Translations under genes and position numbers: made by a program
The notes under the pieces: model-generated
What the model was told of the DNA's origin: nothing
The model's input: only the letters and a program-made list of their open reading frames with translations
The model's database searches: none
Shown here: positions 52,661-63,306 of the stretch, piece by piece
How positions within the stretch are numbered: the first letter of the stretch is position 1
Layout of the letters: every line of letters starts with the position of its first letter
DNA from: Oscillatoriales cyanobacterium SM2_2_1
GTDB taxonomy: Bacteria > Cyanobacteriota > Cyanobacteriia > Pseudanabaenales > Pseudanabaenaceae
Assembly: GCA_012031145.1 (NCBI GenBank)
Contig: JAAUUH010000001.1
Span: 25,461 to 89,460, forward strand
Length of the DNA: 64,000 nt
Direction: 5' to 3'

Positions 52661-52703
52661 GGATAGGGTTTAGCTCAGAGAATGCGCCATAGGCTAGCAC
52701 ACC

Positions 52704-53312
52704 TTACCACCCCATGGTTCCCGGTTCACCCTTAAACGGCCCCGTAATCCAGGATGTAATCCATCCCCCGTAAAATCCTCCCGGTTGGGGCGTCACCGTT
52801 TCGCCCGCCACTGTGCAGCGATCCATTTTTTGGGCATAAAACGCCACATAGTCTTGCAAGGGCGCAAAAGCCCCTGTTGGATTGGGATAGGCCCATGCTG
52901 CTCCAATTGAGAGGCGATCGCCGACCTGGATACTGTAATACTGAGCGATCCCCTTCCATTCACAAAAACTTGTCCGGGATTCGGGGATGAGATATTGCCT
53001 TTGAATATCGGCCGGATTCAAATAATAGGTGGGTGGATGACTGGTTTCTAACACCCGAAATGCTCGGATGGTGTCAACAATTAACACGCCATGGAACAGG
53101 ATTTGAATCGGATCTTGGCAGGACTCCAAACGCGGTGGACGAGGGTAGCTCCAGACCGATTCCTGCTCACGGGAAGAAGAACCTAGGGGCATAACGGCGC
53201 TCTCAGGATTACAGCAGGACCATATTACCCCTGGGTGATGGCAATCACACTGGGCATCTGGCGATCGCCAAAAATCGCCCTCGGTCGCAGTAAACTCCGC
53301 AACAGCACCCAT
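52704..53312 (-). CDS. DUF427 domain protein (start uncertain, probably downstream of ORF start)
   Basis: VWSYPRPPRLESCQDPIQILFHGVLIVDTIRAFRVLETSHPPTYYLNPADI...CEWKGIAQYYSIQVG. Confidence 0.85.
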   Translation of the reverse strand: MGAVAEFTATEGDFWRSPDAQCDCHHPGVIWSCCNPESAVMPLGSSSREQESVWSYPRPPRLESCQDPIQILFHGVLIVDTIRAFRVLETSHPPTYYLNPADIQRQYLIPESRTSFCEWKGIAQYYSIQVGDRLSIGAAWAYPNPTGAFAPLQDYVAFYAQKMDRCTVAGETVTPQPGGFYGGWITSWITGPFKGEPGTMGW

Positions 53313-55503
53313 ATTGTCCCCAGTTCCCCCGGTGCATCATGCCGCCGCCACTGCCCCGGGCGGCAAAACAACAACTCCACTAGGGCCCGCTGCCGCTCTA
53401 GAGTTAACCCCTCAAATCGCACCCTCACCATGGGAAATCCTCCGTCCCTTCCGGTTTGGATCACTACCGCTTCCAGCTCCAACGACTCCTCCATAATCTG
53501 GAGTCGCACTGGAAGGGTTTCGCCGGCCGTCAATGGCGAAATCCCCGCTTGGGTGAGGGCGATCGTTGCCCCCACTTCCGAAAGGTTTGTTGTCACCCCC
53601 CATAGGGTGGTATGCCATCCCTCCTGGGGACGAAGCTGGCACAGGGCCATGGGTGATATCTCCAGCCTCACCGTCCGGCGCAAGCCAAACCATTCATAGA
53701 CATCCGAGCGCGGCACATCCAATAACACCAACAGCGAGACCCCTAGCAGTAATAGATTATAGGCACTCCACAGCCATCCCAAATCCAAGCCCTTGAGGTG
53801 ATCGGTCGCCGATTCATAGGATGACAATGCCATCAAGCAATTGCCCAAGTTTCGCCACAGACTAATCGCCGTCAACACAAACAGCACCACCAGCGGCAGT
53901 GCTAATCGCCATTGAAAGCGGAGGCGATCGCTCTGGGTGCCCTTTGGCGTCACCTTAAAGCCCCGGTCAAAGGGACGAACCATTGTTCGCAGGACGGTCA
54001 TCGCTAGGGGGACGCACAACACAACATCATAAATATCTGCCAAGAGCGATGATCGTGTCCGGTAGCTTAGCCAGGAAAACGCCGTCAAATGCACCAGATA
54101 TTGGGGCAAAAAATAAAACACCACTTCCTCGGTACTGGCCCGTACCGGCACAATATTGGCGAAGGAATACACCAGCGGAGCCAGGAGAAAACCCACCCGG
54201 GAGACGGCCGTAAACCAGTGCAAAATGCCGGTGAGATGGGCGATCCGCTGCCCCAAACGCAGTCCAACGAGGGTCAACGGGTTTTCCTGAATAAAAAAAG
54301 CTTGTAATGTCCCCTGGGCCCACCGCAGCCGCTGGGTTGCTAGGGCTGCCATGTCATCGGGAGCCGCCCCTGCGCTGAGCTTTTCATCTAGATACACCAA
54401 GCGGTAGCCCTGTCCCGCCAAGCGTAGGGAGGTGAAATAGTCCTCACTCAAAGAACTGGTCACAAACTCTCCCCCTACCTTCTCCAGTGCCGATCGCCGC
54501 ATTACAAATGATGTGCCCGCGCAAATGACACTTTCCGCCGCATCCCGCACCGGCTGTACTTGGCGGTAAAACACCTCCTGCTCCGGCACCAAGATATTTT
54601 CTAAGCCCAAATTCCGCGCCAATGGGTCAGCACTGTAATAGCTTTGGGGTGTTTGAACCAACGCCACCATGGAATCTTGGAAAAAACCCACCGTCCGCAG
54701 TAAAAAATTGCGCGTTGGCACAAAATCGGCATCGAAACACACGATCAGATCTCCCTCGGTCCGGGCGATCGCATGGTTTAAATTTCCCGCCTTGGCGTGG
54801 CGATTATCCGGGCGCGTCAAATAATGGCAACCCAGCTCCTCTGCCAACTGCCTAATTTCCGGTCGGCGGGTATCATCCAGTAGATAAATCTTTTTGTGGG
54901 GATAGTCCATGGCCTGACAGCCAATGACCGTTCGACGCAGGATAAATTCCGGTTCGTTGTAGGTGGGGATGAATACATCCACCGACGGCACAAATTCTCC
55001 CGAGAGCAGGGCTGCAGCATAGTGATCCGCCTCCCTACGGCGATCGCGCACCCGCAGTAACAAAAACAATTGCAGTACCCCACTTACTGTCATCAGCAAC
55101 TCAAGGGCAAATAATCCCACGCTAAAAATAGCGACCCGCGGCTCATCCCATACCAGGGTGGCAGTTGCTCGCCAAACCACATACCGCAGGGTCAGGGACA
55201 ACATGATCACCACCACCACAAATCGGGACCACGGGAGCGGCTGGGGTGAAAGGCGCGTTATGGCATAGGTCAAAAATGTTAGGGCGATCGCCGGAATGAG
55301 TAGCAACCGAGTTGCCACCGTCGGCACCTGAACCCATAGGGGGGGGACTCCTGTAAATGCTCCATTTGGTGCCAAAGATGGGGCATTTGACCATCGTAGG
55401 CAAACCAAGCCGCCACTGCTAAACCGCACAAGGCCACGAAGCTGATCATCAGCAGCGGCAGAACTGCCGGTTGCCAGCGCCAATCATGGGATGGAGTTGT
55501 CAT
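53225..55503 (-). CDS. Cellulose-synthase-like glycosyltransferase with C-terminal PilZ domain; N-terminus probably frameshifted at G-run near 55339-55346
   Basis: VDVFIPTYNEPEFILRRTVIG, CFDADFVPTRNFL, TSSLSEDYFTSLRL, QRLRWAQGTLQAF; C-terminal PilZ-like segment; ORF 55279..55503 (MTTPSHDWRWQPAVLPLLMISFVALCGLAVAAWFAYDG) supplies the missing N-terminal TM. Confidence 0.9.
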
Positions 55504-55554
55504 CGAGTACCACCACTAAAAATTTATCTGCACAGCCATGCTATCCCTGGGTTG

Positions 55555-56345
55555 CTAACTGCCCTGTGATCCTGTCCACACTGCCGATTTTTGAATCAGG
55601 TTGTCACAGGTTTTGTTGGTGTAATCGCAGCCGAACACAAATTTCTCTTGCCATCCCAGGGGGATTTCCAGTAGATCCCTTGCCCCCGTAAACCCTTGGG
55701 ACAAAAACAAAATCAGGGCAAAAGAATTAATGATCGCGTGAATATTACGCCACAGTTGGGAGCGATCTTTATAAATATCTGGCACGATCGCCATCGAAAA
55801 AATCATCAGCAGCGTCACCAAAATGCCCAAATAAAAATGGGACACGAGCCACGCATCATCCCGCCGAAAAATGGCACCGAAGCCCTGCCGCTGAAATACC
55901 CAATCCTGCATTCCCAGTAAAATGACGCCCACGGCGGTTGTAGCAGCAAACACAATCAGCCACATTTTTTGGCGTGTAACAAATAGTAGGACGGCTGCTG
56001 CCATGGTGCCTGTAAGCAGCAGCACGATCATCGTTACCTGTAGTGGATCCTTCTCCAGTAACTGATTTTTCAGGATATACTTCACCGATGGATGGAGTAA
56101 TCCAATTAGGGAAGTCAAAACCACGCCTAAGGCCAAAAAACGCCCAATTTTCAGGTGCTCACTCCCCACATTAGCCGGAATTCCGCTTTTTTTGGACTCT
56201 TCTTTTAGCTGCAAGCGCGCTGACGCGTGGTCAAAGCAAAATAGCTCACAATACCAATTAACGGAAAAATTACTGCCACCGAAAATGTAGGATGCAAAAT
56301 CCGCAGCGCATCATAGAGTTCCACATGGGGGATCGAAAATGCCAT
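55555..56345 (-). CDS. DUF4079 family membrane protein, apparent frameshift near 56214-56222
   Basis: Manual N-term MAFSIPHVELYDALRILHPTFSVAVIFPLIGIVSYFALTTRQRA joins LQLKEESKKSGIPANVGSEHLKIGRFLALGVVLTSLIGLLHP in another frame. Confidence 0.8.
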
Positions 56346-56608
56346 GACTTTTTCCTGGAAAGTTGGGGTCTACCTAAGCATATACGAATCCTATCGGTGG
56401 ACGGATGCATTCCGTTCCGCACAACTGGGGCAGAGCGCGGCGGATTTGAGGAACCCTGGGCGGAATTCAAGAAAATAGGATTACTGACTTGCCTAGCTGC
56501 AGCCTTTTCAGATAATATAAAAAAGTTTTCACTACACACACTCAGCAATTTGGGTGCATTTGCATGCCCGCTGAGTGCTAGGCACAACCCAAAGGAGCTA
56601 CACCGTAT

Positions 56609-57394
56609 ATGTCTGTTATTTCCCTAGCCCAACTGTTAGAGTCTGGGGTACATTTTGGCCACCAAACCCGGCGGTGGAATCCCAAAATGGAGCCCTACAT
56701 CTTTACCGAGCGCAATGGGGTGCACATCATCGACCTTGTGCAAACTGCGCAAATGCTAGAAGAGGCCTACACTTTTATGCGCCAAGTGTCGGAGCAGGGC
56801 AAAAAGGTTCTGTTCGTGGGCACCAAGCGACAGGCCGCTGGCATTGTTGCCCAAGAGGCCCTTCGCTGTAGTAGTTACTTCGTCAATCAGCGCTGGTTGG
56901 GGGGAATGCTGACCAACTGGACGACCATTAAAACCCGCATTGACCGGCTCAAGGATTTGGAGCGCCGGGAAGAGTCGGGAGCCCTCGACCGCCTGCCCAA
57001 AAAGGAAGCGTCTGTATTGCGCCATGAGTTGGAAAAGCTGCAAAAGTACCTTGGCGGAATCAAGTCTATGCGTAAGCCACCCGATGTGGTGGTCATCGTC
57101 GATCAGCGGCGTGAATATAATGCCGTGCAGGAATGCCAAAAGCTGAATATCCCCATCGTGACCCTCTTGGACACTAACTGCGATCCGGATACGGCTGATT
57201 ACGGTATTCCGGCCAATGATGATGCCATTCGTTCGGTGAAACTGATTATTGGAAAGCTGGCTGATGCCATTCATGAGGGTCGCCACGGTGCCATGGCGGA
57301 AGGTGATTTTGAAGAGGATCTGTATGATTACCCAGCGGCGGCCGGTGATTATGATTCTGAGGTGACTGATCCAGAATTGATTGAATCTGTCTAG
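56609..57394 (+). CDS. rpsB: 30S ribosomal protein S2
   Basis: [46 protein letters not shown]...[13 protein letters not shown]. Confidence 0.98.
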   Translation: MSVISLAQLLESGVHFGHQTRRWNPKMEPYIFTERNGVHIIDLVQTAQMLEEAYTFMRQVSEQGKKVLFVGTKRQAAGIVAQEALRCSSYFVNQRWLGGMLTNWTTIKTRIDRLKDLERREESGALDRLPKKEASVLRHELEKLQKYLGGIKSMRKPPDVVVIVDQRREYNAVQECQKLNIPIVTLLDTNCDPDTADYGIPANDDAIRSVKLIIGKLADAIHEGRHGAMAEGDFEEDLYDYPAAAGDYDSEVTDPELIESV

Positions 57395-57675
57395 GGCGCG
57401 TCATCAATTCAAGCTGGAACCCTCGCGGGATCAACGCTGCCGTGCCGGTCAAATTTTGCGGCTAGGGGCCTAAGCCCTTTGCATAAGGCATGAGTTGACA
57501 GCTCAATGTTGACAGCCCCTAGTTGAAGACATAACTGGTGATCGCCCTCTTTTGGACATTAACCAAGGGAATGCTTATTCTTTGGGCAGCGTTCAACATC
57601 ATCGACTAAAAAACCCTCTGAAAACTGTGGTTTTGGGGATCTCCAAGATTTCCGCTCTTTAAATTTACCCACAGT

Positions 57676-59058
57676 TTGGACGGTAAAATTATCCCGAACT
57701 CTACTCACATCCTGGGGGCATCGGTGACACCGGCAAGAACCATCTGTCTTGGCTTTGGCGTCGTGATCTTAGTCGGAGCAGTGCTGTTGATGCTCCCCTT
57801 TGCCACGGTAAGTGGGGAGTGGAGTGACCCAATTACAGCGTTATTCATCTCCACATCGGCCGTGTGTGTGACCGGATTGTCTGTAGTGAATGTGGGGGAG
57901 TACTACAGCTTTTGGGGACAATTGACGCTCCTGCTCTTGGTGCAGGTGGGCGGATTGGGGTACATGACCACCAGCAGTATGTTGCTTTTGCTAGTGGGGA
58001 AGCGCTTTAGCCTGCGCGAGAAAATTACACTTCAGCACGCCCTGGATACTCCCGGACTGCAGGGGGCATTGCCCTTGGTGCGCTCCATTATTGGGATTAC
58101 GCTTATTTTTGAGCTAAGCGGAGTTTTTTTGCTGCTGCTGGTTTTTGTGCCCCAGTTAGGCTGGACTGCTGGTCTGTGGCAGTCTATTTTCCATAGTGTG
58201 AGTGCTTTTAATAATGCCGGATTTAGTCTTTTTGCCAATAGTTTAGAAAACTACCGCCAGTCCTTGCTGCTCAATGGCACGATCGCAATCTTGATTGTGC
58301 TGGGTGGCATCGGCTATCAGGTTATCTTTGAAGTGTTTCTTTGGATCCAATCCCGTTGGCGTGGAGGGCGGGAGATGCTTTTATTCAGCCTCAGCACAAA
58401 GGTGGCAGTCAGCACGACGGCTGTCTTGTTGGCCGCAGGCATGATCGCTATTTTACTGACCGAATTCAATAATCCGGGCACACTCCAACCCCTCAATTGG
58501 GGCGACAAGGTGATGGCTGCCTGGTTTCAGTCAGTAACAGCGCGGACAGCGGGGTTTAACACCATCAACAATGGCAACATGACCCAGGCGGGTTTATTTT
58601 TTACAATCGCCCTGATGTTTGTTGGCGCCAGCCCCGGGGGAACGGGTGGAGGGATCAAAACCACAACCACTCGGATTTTGCTCAATTGCACCAAGGCAGG
58701 TGTGTTGGGCATCGAGCAGATCACCCTATTTGCACGACAAATTCCGCATCATCTGGTCGTTAAGGCCACGAGCGTCGCGGTGGGTTCGCTGTTGGTGGTG
58801 ATTGCCTCCACCAGTTTCCTAGTGCTGACAGAGCCGAAGGAATCATTCATCAATCTGTTTTTTGAGTCCATGTCTGCCTTTGGCACAGTGGGGCTTTCCA
58901 CGGGGATCACCGGTCGCATTTCGCCATGGGGACAGTTAACGATCATTGGCACCATGTATATTGGCCGAGTGGGAGTCTTGCTGTTAATCTCCGCACTCTA
59001 TGGTCGCCAACGCCCAACCTTGATCCGATATCCTGAAGACACCCTTTTAGTAGGCTGA
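57676..59058 (+). CDS. TrkH/KtrB-family K+ transporter membrane subunit (TTG start)
   Basis: 460 aa; multiple TM; ITALFISTSAVCVTGLSVVNVG selectivity-filter-like repeats, SVTARTAGFNTINNG, GASPGGTGGGIKTTT. Confidence 0.93.
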   Translation: MDGKIIPNSTHILGASVTPARTICLGFGVVILVGAVLLMLPFATVSGEWSDPITALFISTSAVCVTGLSVVNVGEYYSFWGQLTLLLLVQVGGLGYMTTSSMLLLLVGKRFSLREKITLQHALDTPGLQGALPLVRSIIGITLIFELSGVFLLLLVFVPQLGWTAGLWQSIFHSVSAFNNAGFSLFANSLENYRQSLLLNGTIAILIVLGGIGYQVIFEVFLWIQSRWRGGREMLLFSLSTKVAVSTTAVLLAAGMIAILLTEFNNPGTLQPLNWGDKVMAAWFQSVTARTAGFNTINNGNMTQAGLFFTIALMFVGASPGGTGGGIKTTTTRILLNCTKAGVLGIEQITLFARQIPHHLVVKATSVAVGSLLVVIASTSFLVLTEPKESFINLFFESMSAFGTVGLSTGITGRISPWGQLTIIGTMYIGRVGVLLLISALYGRQRPTLIRYPEDTLLVG

Positions 59059-59059
59059 C

Positions 59060-59806
59060 ATGAACTTTCCTTCCTTTGGTTTTGGTCGCAAACGGCGAGT
59101 CGAAGATCGGCATTTTATGGTGATTGGTCTGGGGCGCTTCGGGCAGGCAGTGGTGCGCACCCTCATCGATCTAGGGTTTGAGGTCATGGGTGTTGACTGC
59201 GATGAAAAAATTGTTGAGCACCTAGTAGCTGAGCAGTTGCCCATGCCGATTGTGTCGGTTGATTCCACCGATCCCTTAGCCCTAAGGCAATTGGGGATGC
59301 AGGACTTTGATACCGTGATCGTGGCCATTGGAGATGATTTTCTTGAGCAGAGTGTGATCACCACCCTGCACGTTAAGGATTTGGGGGTTCGCCATGTGGT
59401 CGCCAAGGCGTCCTCTGATATTCATGGCACGCTGTTGAAAAAAGTGGGGGCAGATCAAGTGGTTTATCCCGAAAAGGAAATGGGTATGGAGCTAGCGCGA
59501 TCGCTCACCCAGCCCAATATTCTTGATCGGTTAGAGCTGGACGCTGACAACAGCATTGTGGAGGTGCCGGTTCCCAATGAATATTTCGGTAAGACGATTT
59601 TAGAGCTGGAATTACGTCGTCAATATAATGTCAGCATTCTTGCCGTGGAAACCAATGGCAAATATGATGTGAATCCCAATCCCAGTATGCAGCTCCAAAA
59701 GGGCTCGTCAATTATTTTGATTGGCACTAACCGCGATATTTGTCGCCTTCCCATTGGCTGTGCTGTCTCCGATCTTCACGCCTTTTCGGGAAATCAACAC
59801 CGATAG
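59060..59806 (+). CDS. TrkA/KtrA-family K+ uptake regulatory subunit (RCK domains)
   Basis: HFMVIGLGRFGQAVVRTLIDLGFEVMGVDCDEKIVEHL. Confidence 0.93.
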   Translation: MNFPSFGFGRKRRVEDRHFMVIGLGRFGQAVVRTLIDLGFEVMGVDCDEKIVEHLVAEQLPMPIVSVDSTDPLALRQLGMQDFDTVIVAIGDDFLEQSVITTLHVKDLGVRHVVAKASSDIHGTLLKKVGADQVVYPEKEMGMELARSLTQPNILDRLELDADNSIVEVPVPNEYFGKTILELELRRQYNVSILAVETNGKYDVNPNPSMQLQKGSSIILIGTNRDICRLPIGCAVSDLHAFSGNQHR

Positions 59807-59945
59807 TTGCCGTCGGCGCGATGCCAGATCTAGAACGTTAATGTGATCATATTGATGTGATCATACTCCCGTGATTTGGGATTGATCAAATTGATCACTA
59901 GGTTCCTCATTGCTGAAGATCATCCCAATGGAATTAGCAGTGGTG

Positions 59946-59990
59946 ATATCGTTTGGCTACTCTGGAGCCAGATTTAGGAGTACGACACTA
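59946..59990 (+). repeat. Partial duplicate of an internal ndhF segment (60271-60313)
   Basis: TTGGCTACTCTGGAGCCAGATTTAGGAGTACGACACTAC vs TTGGCTACTCTGGAGCCAGATTCAGGGGCACGACGCCTAC. Confidence 0.85.
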
Positions 59991-60108
59991 CTTTAATTGG
60001 CGAAATTAGTCTGGGCAACTCTCCGTGGGGTCGTGGGTACGAGCGGCGATCGCGACTTGTAGTACACTGATTTACATTACTTCAAAGAATTGCTAACTGA
60101 GTGCCCCT

Positions 60109-62133
60109 ATGGAATCTGCATACCAATTGGCATGGCTAGTCCCTGTATTTCCTTTGCTTGCGGCATTGGTGACCGGGATTGGGCTGATCACGTTTACTAA
60201 GGCCACCAGTCGCAGCCGCAGCTTCGCATCGGTGCTAAGTGTTTCGTCGGTGGCAGCCTCAATGGTGATGTCGTTTTGGCTACTCTGGAGCCAGATTCAG
60301 GGGCACGACGCCTACACCCAGAGCTTTGAATGGGCCCAGGCAGGCAGCTTTCACTTGAATATGGGTTTTGTGGTCGACCACCTGACAACCATGATGTTAG
60401 CGGTGGTGACCACAGTGGCGTTTTTAGTGATGATTTATACCGATGGCTACATGGCCCACGATGAGGGGTATGTGCGGTTCTATGCCTACCTCAGCCTGTT
60501 TAGCTCTTCGATGATGGGCTTAGTGATTAGCCCAAATTTGGTGCAGGTGTACATTTTTTGGGAATTGGTGGGGATGTGTTCCTACCTCTTGATTGGGTTT
60601 TGGTATGACCGAAAGGGGGCGGCGGATGCCTGCCAGAAGGCGTTTGTGACCAATCGTGTGGGTGACTTTGGGCTGCTGCTGGGGCTGCTGGGGCTTTACT
60701 GGGCAACCGGCTCCTTTGAATTTACGGAAATGGGCGATCGCCTTAAGGAACTGGTGGAGAGCGGTGCCCTGAGTAGTGGCTTGGCCGCACTGTTTGCCAT
60801 ATTGGTGTTTATGGGCCCAGCGGCCAAGTCGGCCCAATTTCCGCTCCATGTGTGGCTGCCCGATGCCATGGAGGGCCCAACACCCATTTCGGCACTGATC
60901 CACGCCGCAACGATGGTGGCAGCCGGGGTCTTTTTGATTGCTCGGATGTTCCCCGTGTTTGAGGAATTGCCGGTGGTCATGGGCACGATCGCCTACACGG
61001 GAGCATTTACAGCATTTTTGGGGGCTAGCATTGCCCTAACCCAAAATGACATTAAGAAGGGCTTGGCCTATTCCACGATTTCCCAATTAGGCTACATGGT
61101 CATGGGTATGGGCGTGGGGGCTTACGGTGCTGGTTTATTTCACCTGATGACCCATGCCTACTTTAAGGCTATGTTGTTCTTGGGGTCGGGCTCGGTGATC
61201 CATGGCATGGAGGGCGTGGTGGGCCACGACCCAATTCTTGCCCAGGACATGCGCGTTATGGGCGGCTTGCGCAAATATATGCCGATTACCTCGGCGACCT
61301 TTTTGATTGGCACCTTGGCCATCTGCGGCATCCCTCCCTTTGCGGGTTTTTGGTCCAAGGATGAGATTCTAGCGAGCACCTTCGCGGTGAATCCCGTTCT
61401 TTGGGCAGTGGGATTTACCACTGCGGGGCTGACAGCGTTCTACATGTTCCGCATGTATTTTATGACCTTTGAAGGCTCGTTCCGGGGAACTGACGGGGCG
61501 CTGCTCGCAATGGTGAAGGCGGAGGTTCTTGCTGCTGCCGATGCCCATGGCGATCATGATGACCACAGCCATGGGTCAGATCACCATGCCCATGAACCCC
61601 ACGAGTCACCCTTTACAATGACGTTTCCTTTGATGGCATTGGCAGTGCCTTCGGTTTTGATTGGACTCCTGGGAACGCCAGTGGGAAATTATTTTGAAGC
61701 GTTTATCCACGCTCCCGGTGAGACGATCGCCGAGGTGCCTGTGGAAGGCTTTACGTCAGAGTTTCTGTTGATGGCGGGTAGTTCCGTTGGAGTTGGGCTC
61801 CTGGGTATTTCCCTAGCCATCTTGATCTTCCTGCAGGGTAAAATCTCTTCGGATAAGATTGCCCAGTCTATGGAGCCGTTATATCTGTTCTCAAAGAATA
61901 AGTGGTATTTGGATGACCTTTATGAGCGTGTCTTCGTCACCGGTTCTCGAAGATTGGCTCGCCAAGTCTTGGAAGTAGATTCCAAGATTGTAGATGGGGT
62001 CGTCAACTTGGCTGGTTTCTCGGCAGTGGTTTCTGGGGAAGCCCTCAAATATTTTGAGAACGGTAAAGCTCAGTTCTATGCGCTGGTAATTTTTATGGGC
62101 GTGCTGGGGCTAGTGATTTTCACCTCCGTATAG
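60109..62133 (+). CDS. ndhF: NAD(P)H-quinone oxidoreductase subunit 5 (NdhF1-type)
   Basis: 674 aa; YVRFYAYLSLFSSSMMGLVISPNLVQVYIFWELVGMCSYLLIGFWYDRKGAADACQKAFVTNRVGDFGLLLG. Confidence 0.97.
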   Translation: MESAYQLAWLVPVFPLLAALVTGIGLITFTKATSRSRSFASVLSVSSVAASMVMSFWLLWSQIQGHDAYTQSFEWAQAGSFHLNMGFVVDHLTTMMLAVVTTVAFLVMIYTDGYMAHDEGYVRFYAYLSLFSSSMMGLVISPNLVQVYIFWELVGMCSYLLIGFWYDRKGAADACQKAFVTNRVGDFGLLLGLLGLYWATGSFEFTEMGDRLKELVESGALSSGLAALFAILVFMGPAAKSAQFPLHVWLPDAMEGPTPISALIHAATMVAAGVFLIARMFPVFEELPVVMGTIAYTGAFTAFLGASIALTQNDIKKGLAYSTISQLGYMVMGMGVGAYGAGLFHLMTHAYFKAMLFLGSGSVIHGMEGVVGHDPILAQDMRVMGGLRKYMPITSATFLIGTLAICGIPPFAGFWSKDEILASTFAVNPVLWAVGFTTAGLTAFYMFRMYFMTFEGSFRGTDGALLAMVKAEVLAAADAHGDHDDHSHGSDHHAHEPHESPFTMTFPLMALAVPSVLIGLLGTPVGNYFEAFIHAPGETIAEVPVEGFTSEFLLMAGSSVGVGLLGISLAILIFLQGKISSDKIAQSMEPLYLFSKNKWYLDDLYERVFVTGSRRLARQVLEVDSKIVDGVVNLAGFSAVVSGEALKYFENGKAQFYALVIFMGVLGLVIFTSV

Positions 62134-62143
62134 TGTCGCCTCC

Positions 62144-63303
62144 ATGCGAATCTTGGTTCTCAATGCCGGTTCCAGCAGTCTCAAAACAGCGTTGTTTACA
62201 GATAATGCGCAGCAGACTGGTTTAATCGATTGGACATACCAGGCGGGGCACGCCCATGTTTCTCTTCAGTCCGATGCCGAGGAGAATGTGGCGGTGGTGG
62301 CAGTGACCTCCCGTGGAGATGTGATTCGATCGCACCTGCAAGCCCTATGCCAACAGGCACCGGATGGCGTCGGCCACCGGATTGTCCATGGGGGTATGGA
62401 CTACTGCGACAGTGTGCGGATCACGGCGGCAGTTAAGGCTGCTATTGTCCGAAATGCGGCATTTGCGCCCGTCCATCACCCGGCCCATTTGGAGGCGATC
62501 GCCGCTGTGGAGGACGTATTTGGTCAAGAACTGCCGCAAGTTGCGGTGTTCGACACGGCATTCCATGCCCGGATGCCTGCTGCCGCCGCCGCCTATCCCA
62601 TTCCCTATCACCTCTATGGCGAGGGGGTGCGGCGCTATGGGTTCCATGGCACCAGTCATCGCTACGTTGCGGAGCAGGCGGCAGCTTTTTTAGGGCAATC
62701 CTTGGCGGCGCTGCGGTTGGTGACTTGTCACCTGGGTAATGGCTGCTCCTTGGCGGCGATCGCCCAAGGTTATAGCATCGACACCACCATGGGGTTTACG
62801 CCCCTAGCGGGATTAATGATGGGAACGCGATCGGGAGATGTCGATCCCGGTCTGTTGCTGTTTCTTTTGCGGGAGCGGGGGCATACGGGCGAAAGTCTGG
62901 ATCGGCTCCTCAACCGGGAGTCGGGGCTGCTCGGCATATCGGGGATCAGCAACGACCTACGGCAGATTTTGGCAGCGGCAGCAGCGGGAAATCAACGGGC
63001 CCAGTTAGCCTATGACATGTTTATCCATCGGCTGCGATCGCACATTGGCGCTATGGTTGCTAGTCTTGGGGGACTGGATGCCCTGATTTTTACCGCCGGG
63101 ATCGGTGAAAATTCATCCAAAGTCAGGGCCGACACCTGTGCTGCCCTTGGTTTTTAGGGATCCACATCGATGCCGAAGTGAATCGGAAGCCCCAGCGCCC
63201 CTGTGCTGATATCGCTACCCCTACCGCGCCTGTGCGGGCCCTAGTGATTGCCACCCAAGAAGAGCGAGCGATCGCCCAGGAATGCCTGCGAGTTCTCGGA
63301 TAG
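62144..63303 (+). CDS. ackA: Acetate kinase, apparent frameshift in T-run near 63151-63157
   Basis: MRILVLNAGSSSLKTALF, VAVFDTAFHARMP, YGFHGTSHRYVAEQ, TMGFTPLAGLMMGTRSGDVDPG; tail GIHIDAEVNRKPQ...APVRALVIATQEERAIAQE is in another frame. Confidence 0.96.
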
Positions 63304-63306
63304 CAC

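Noticed and set aside
57400-57675. Possible hidden tsf start after rpsB
   Set aside because: No frame reads like the conserved EF-Ts N-terminus (KxLRxxTGAGMMDCK).
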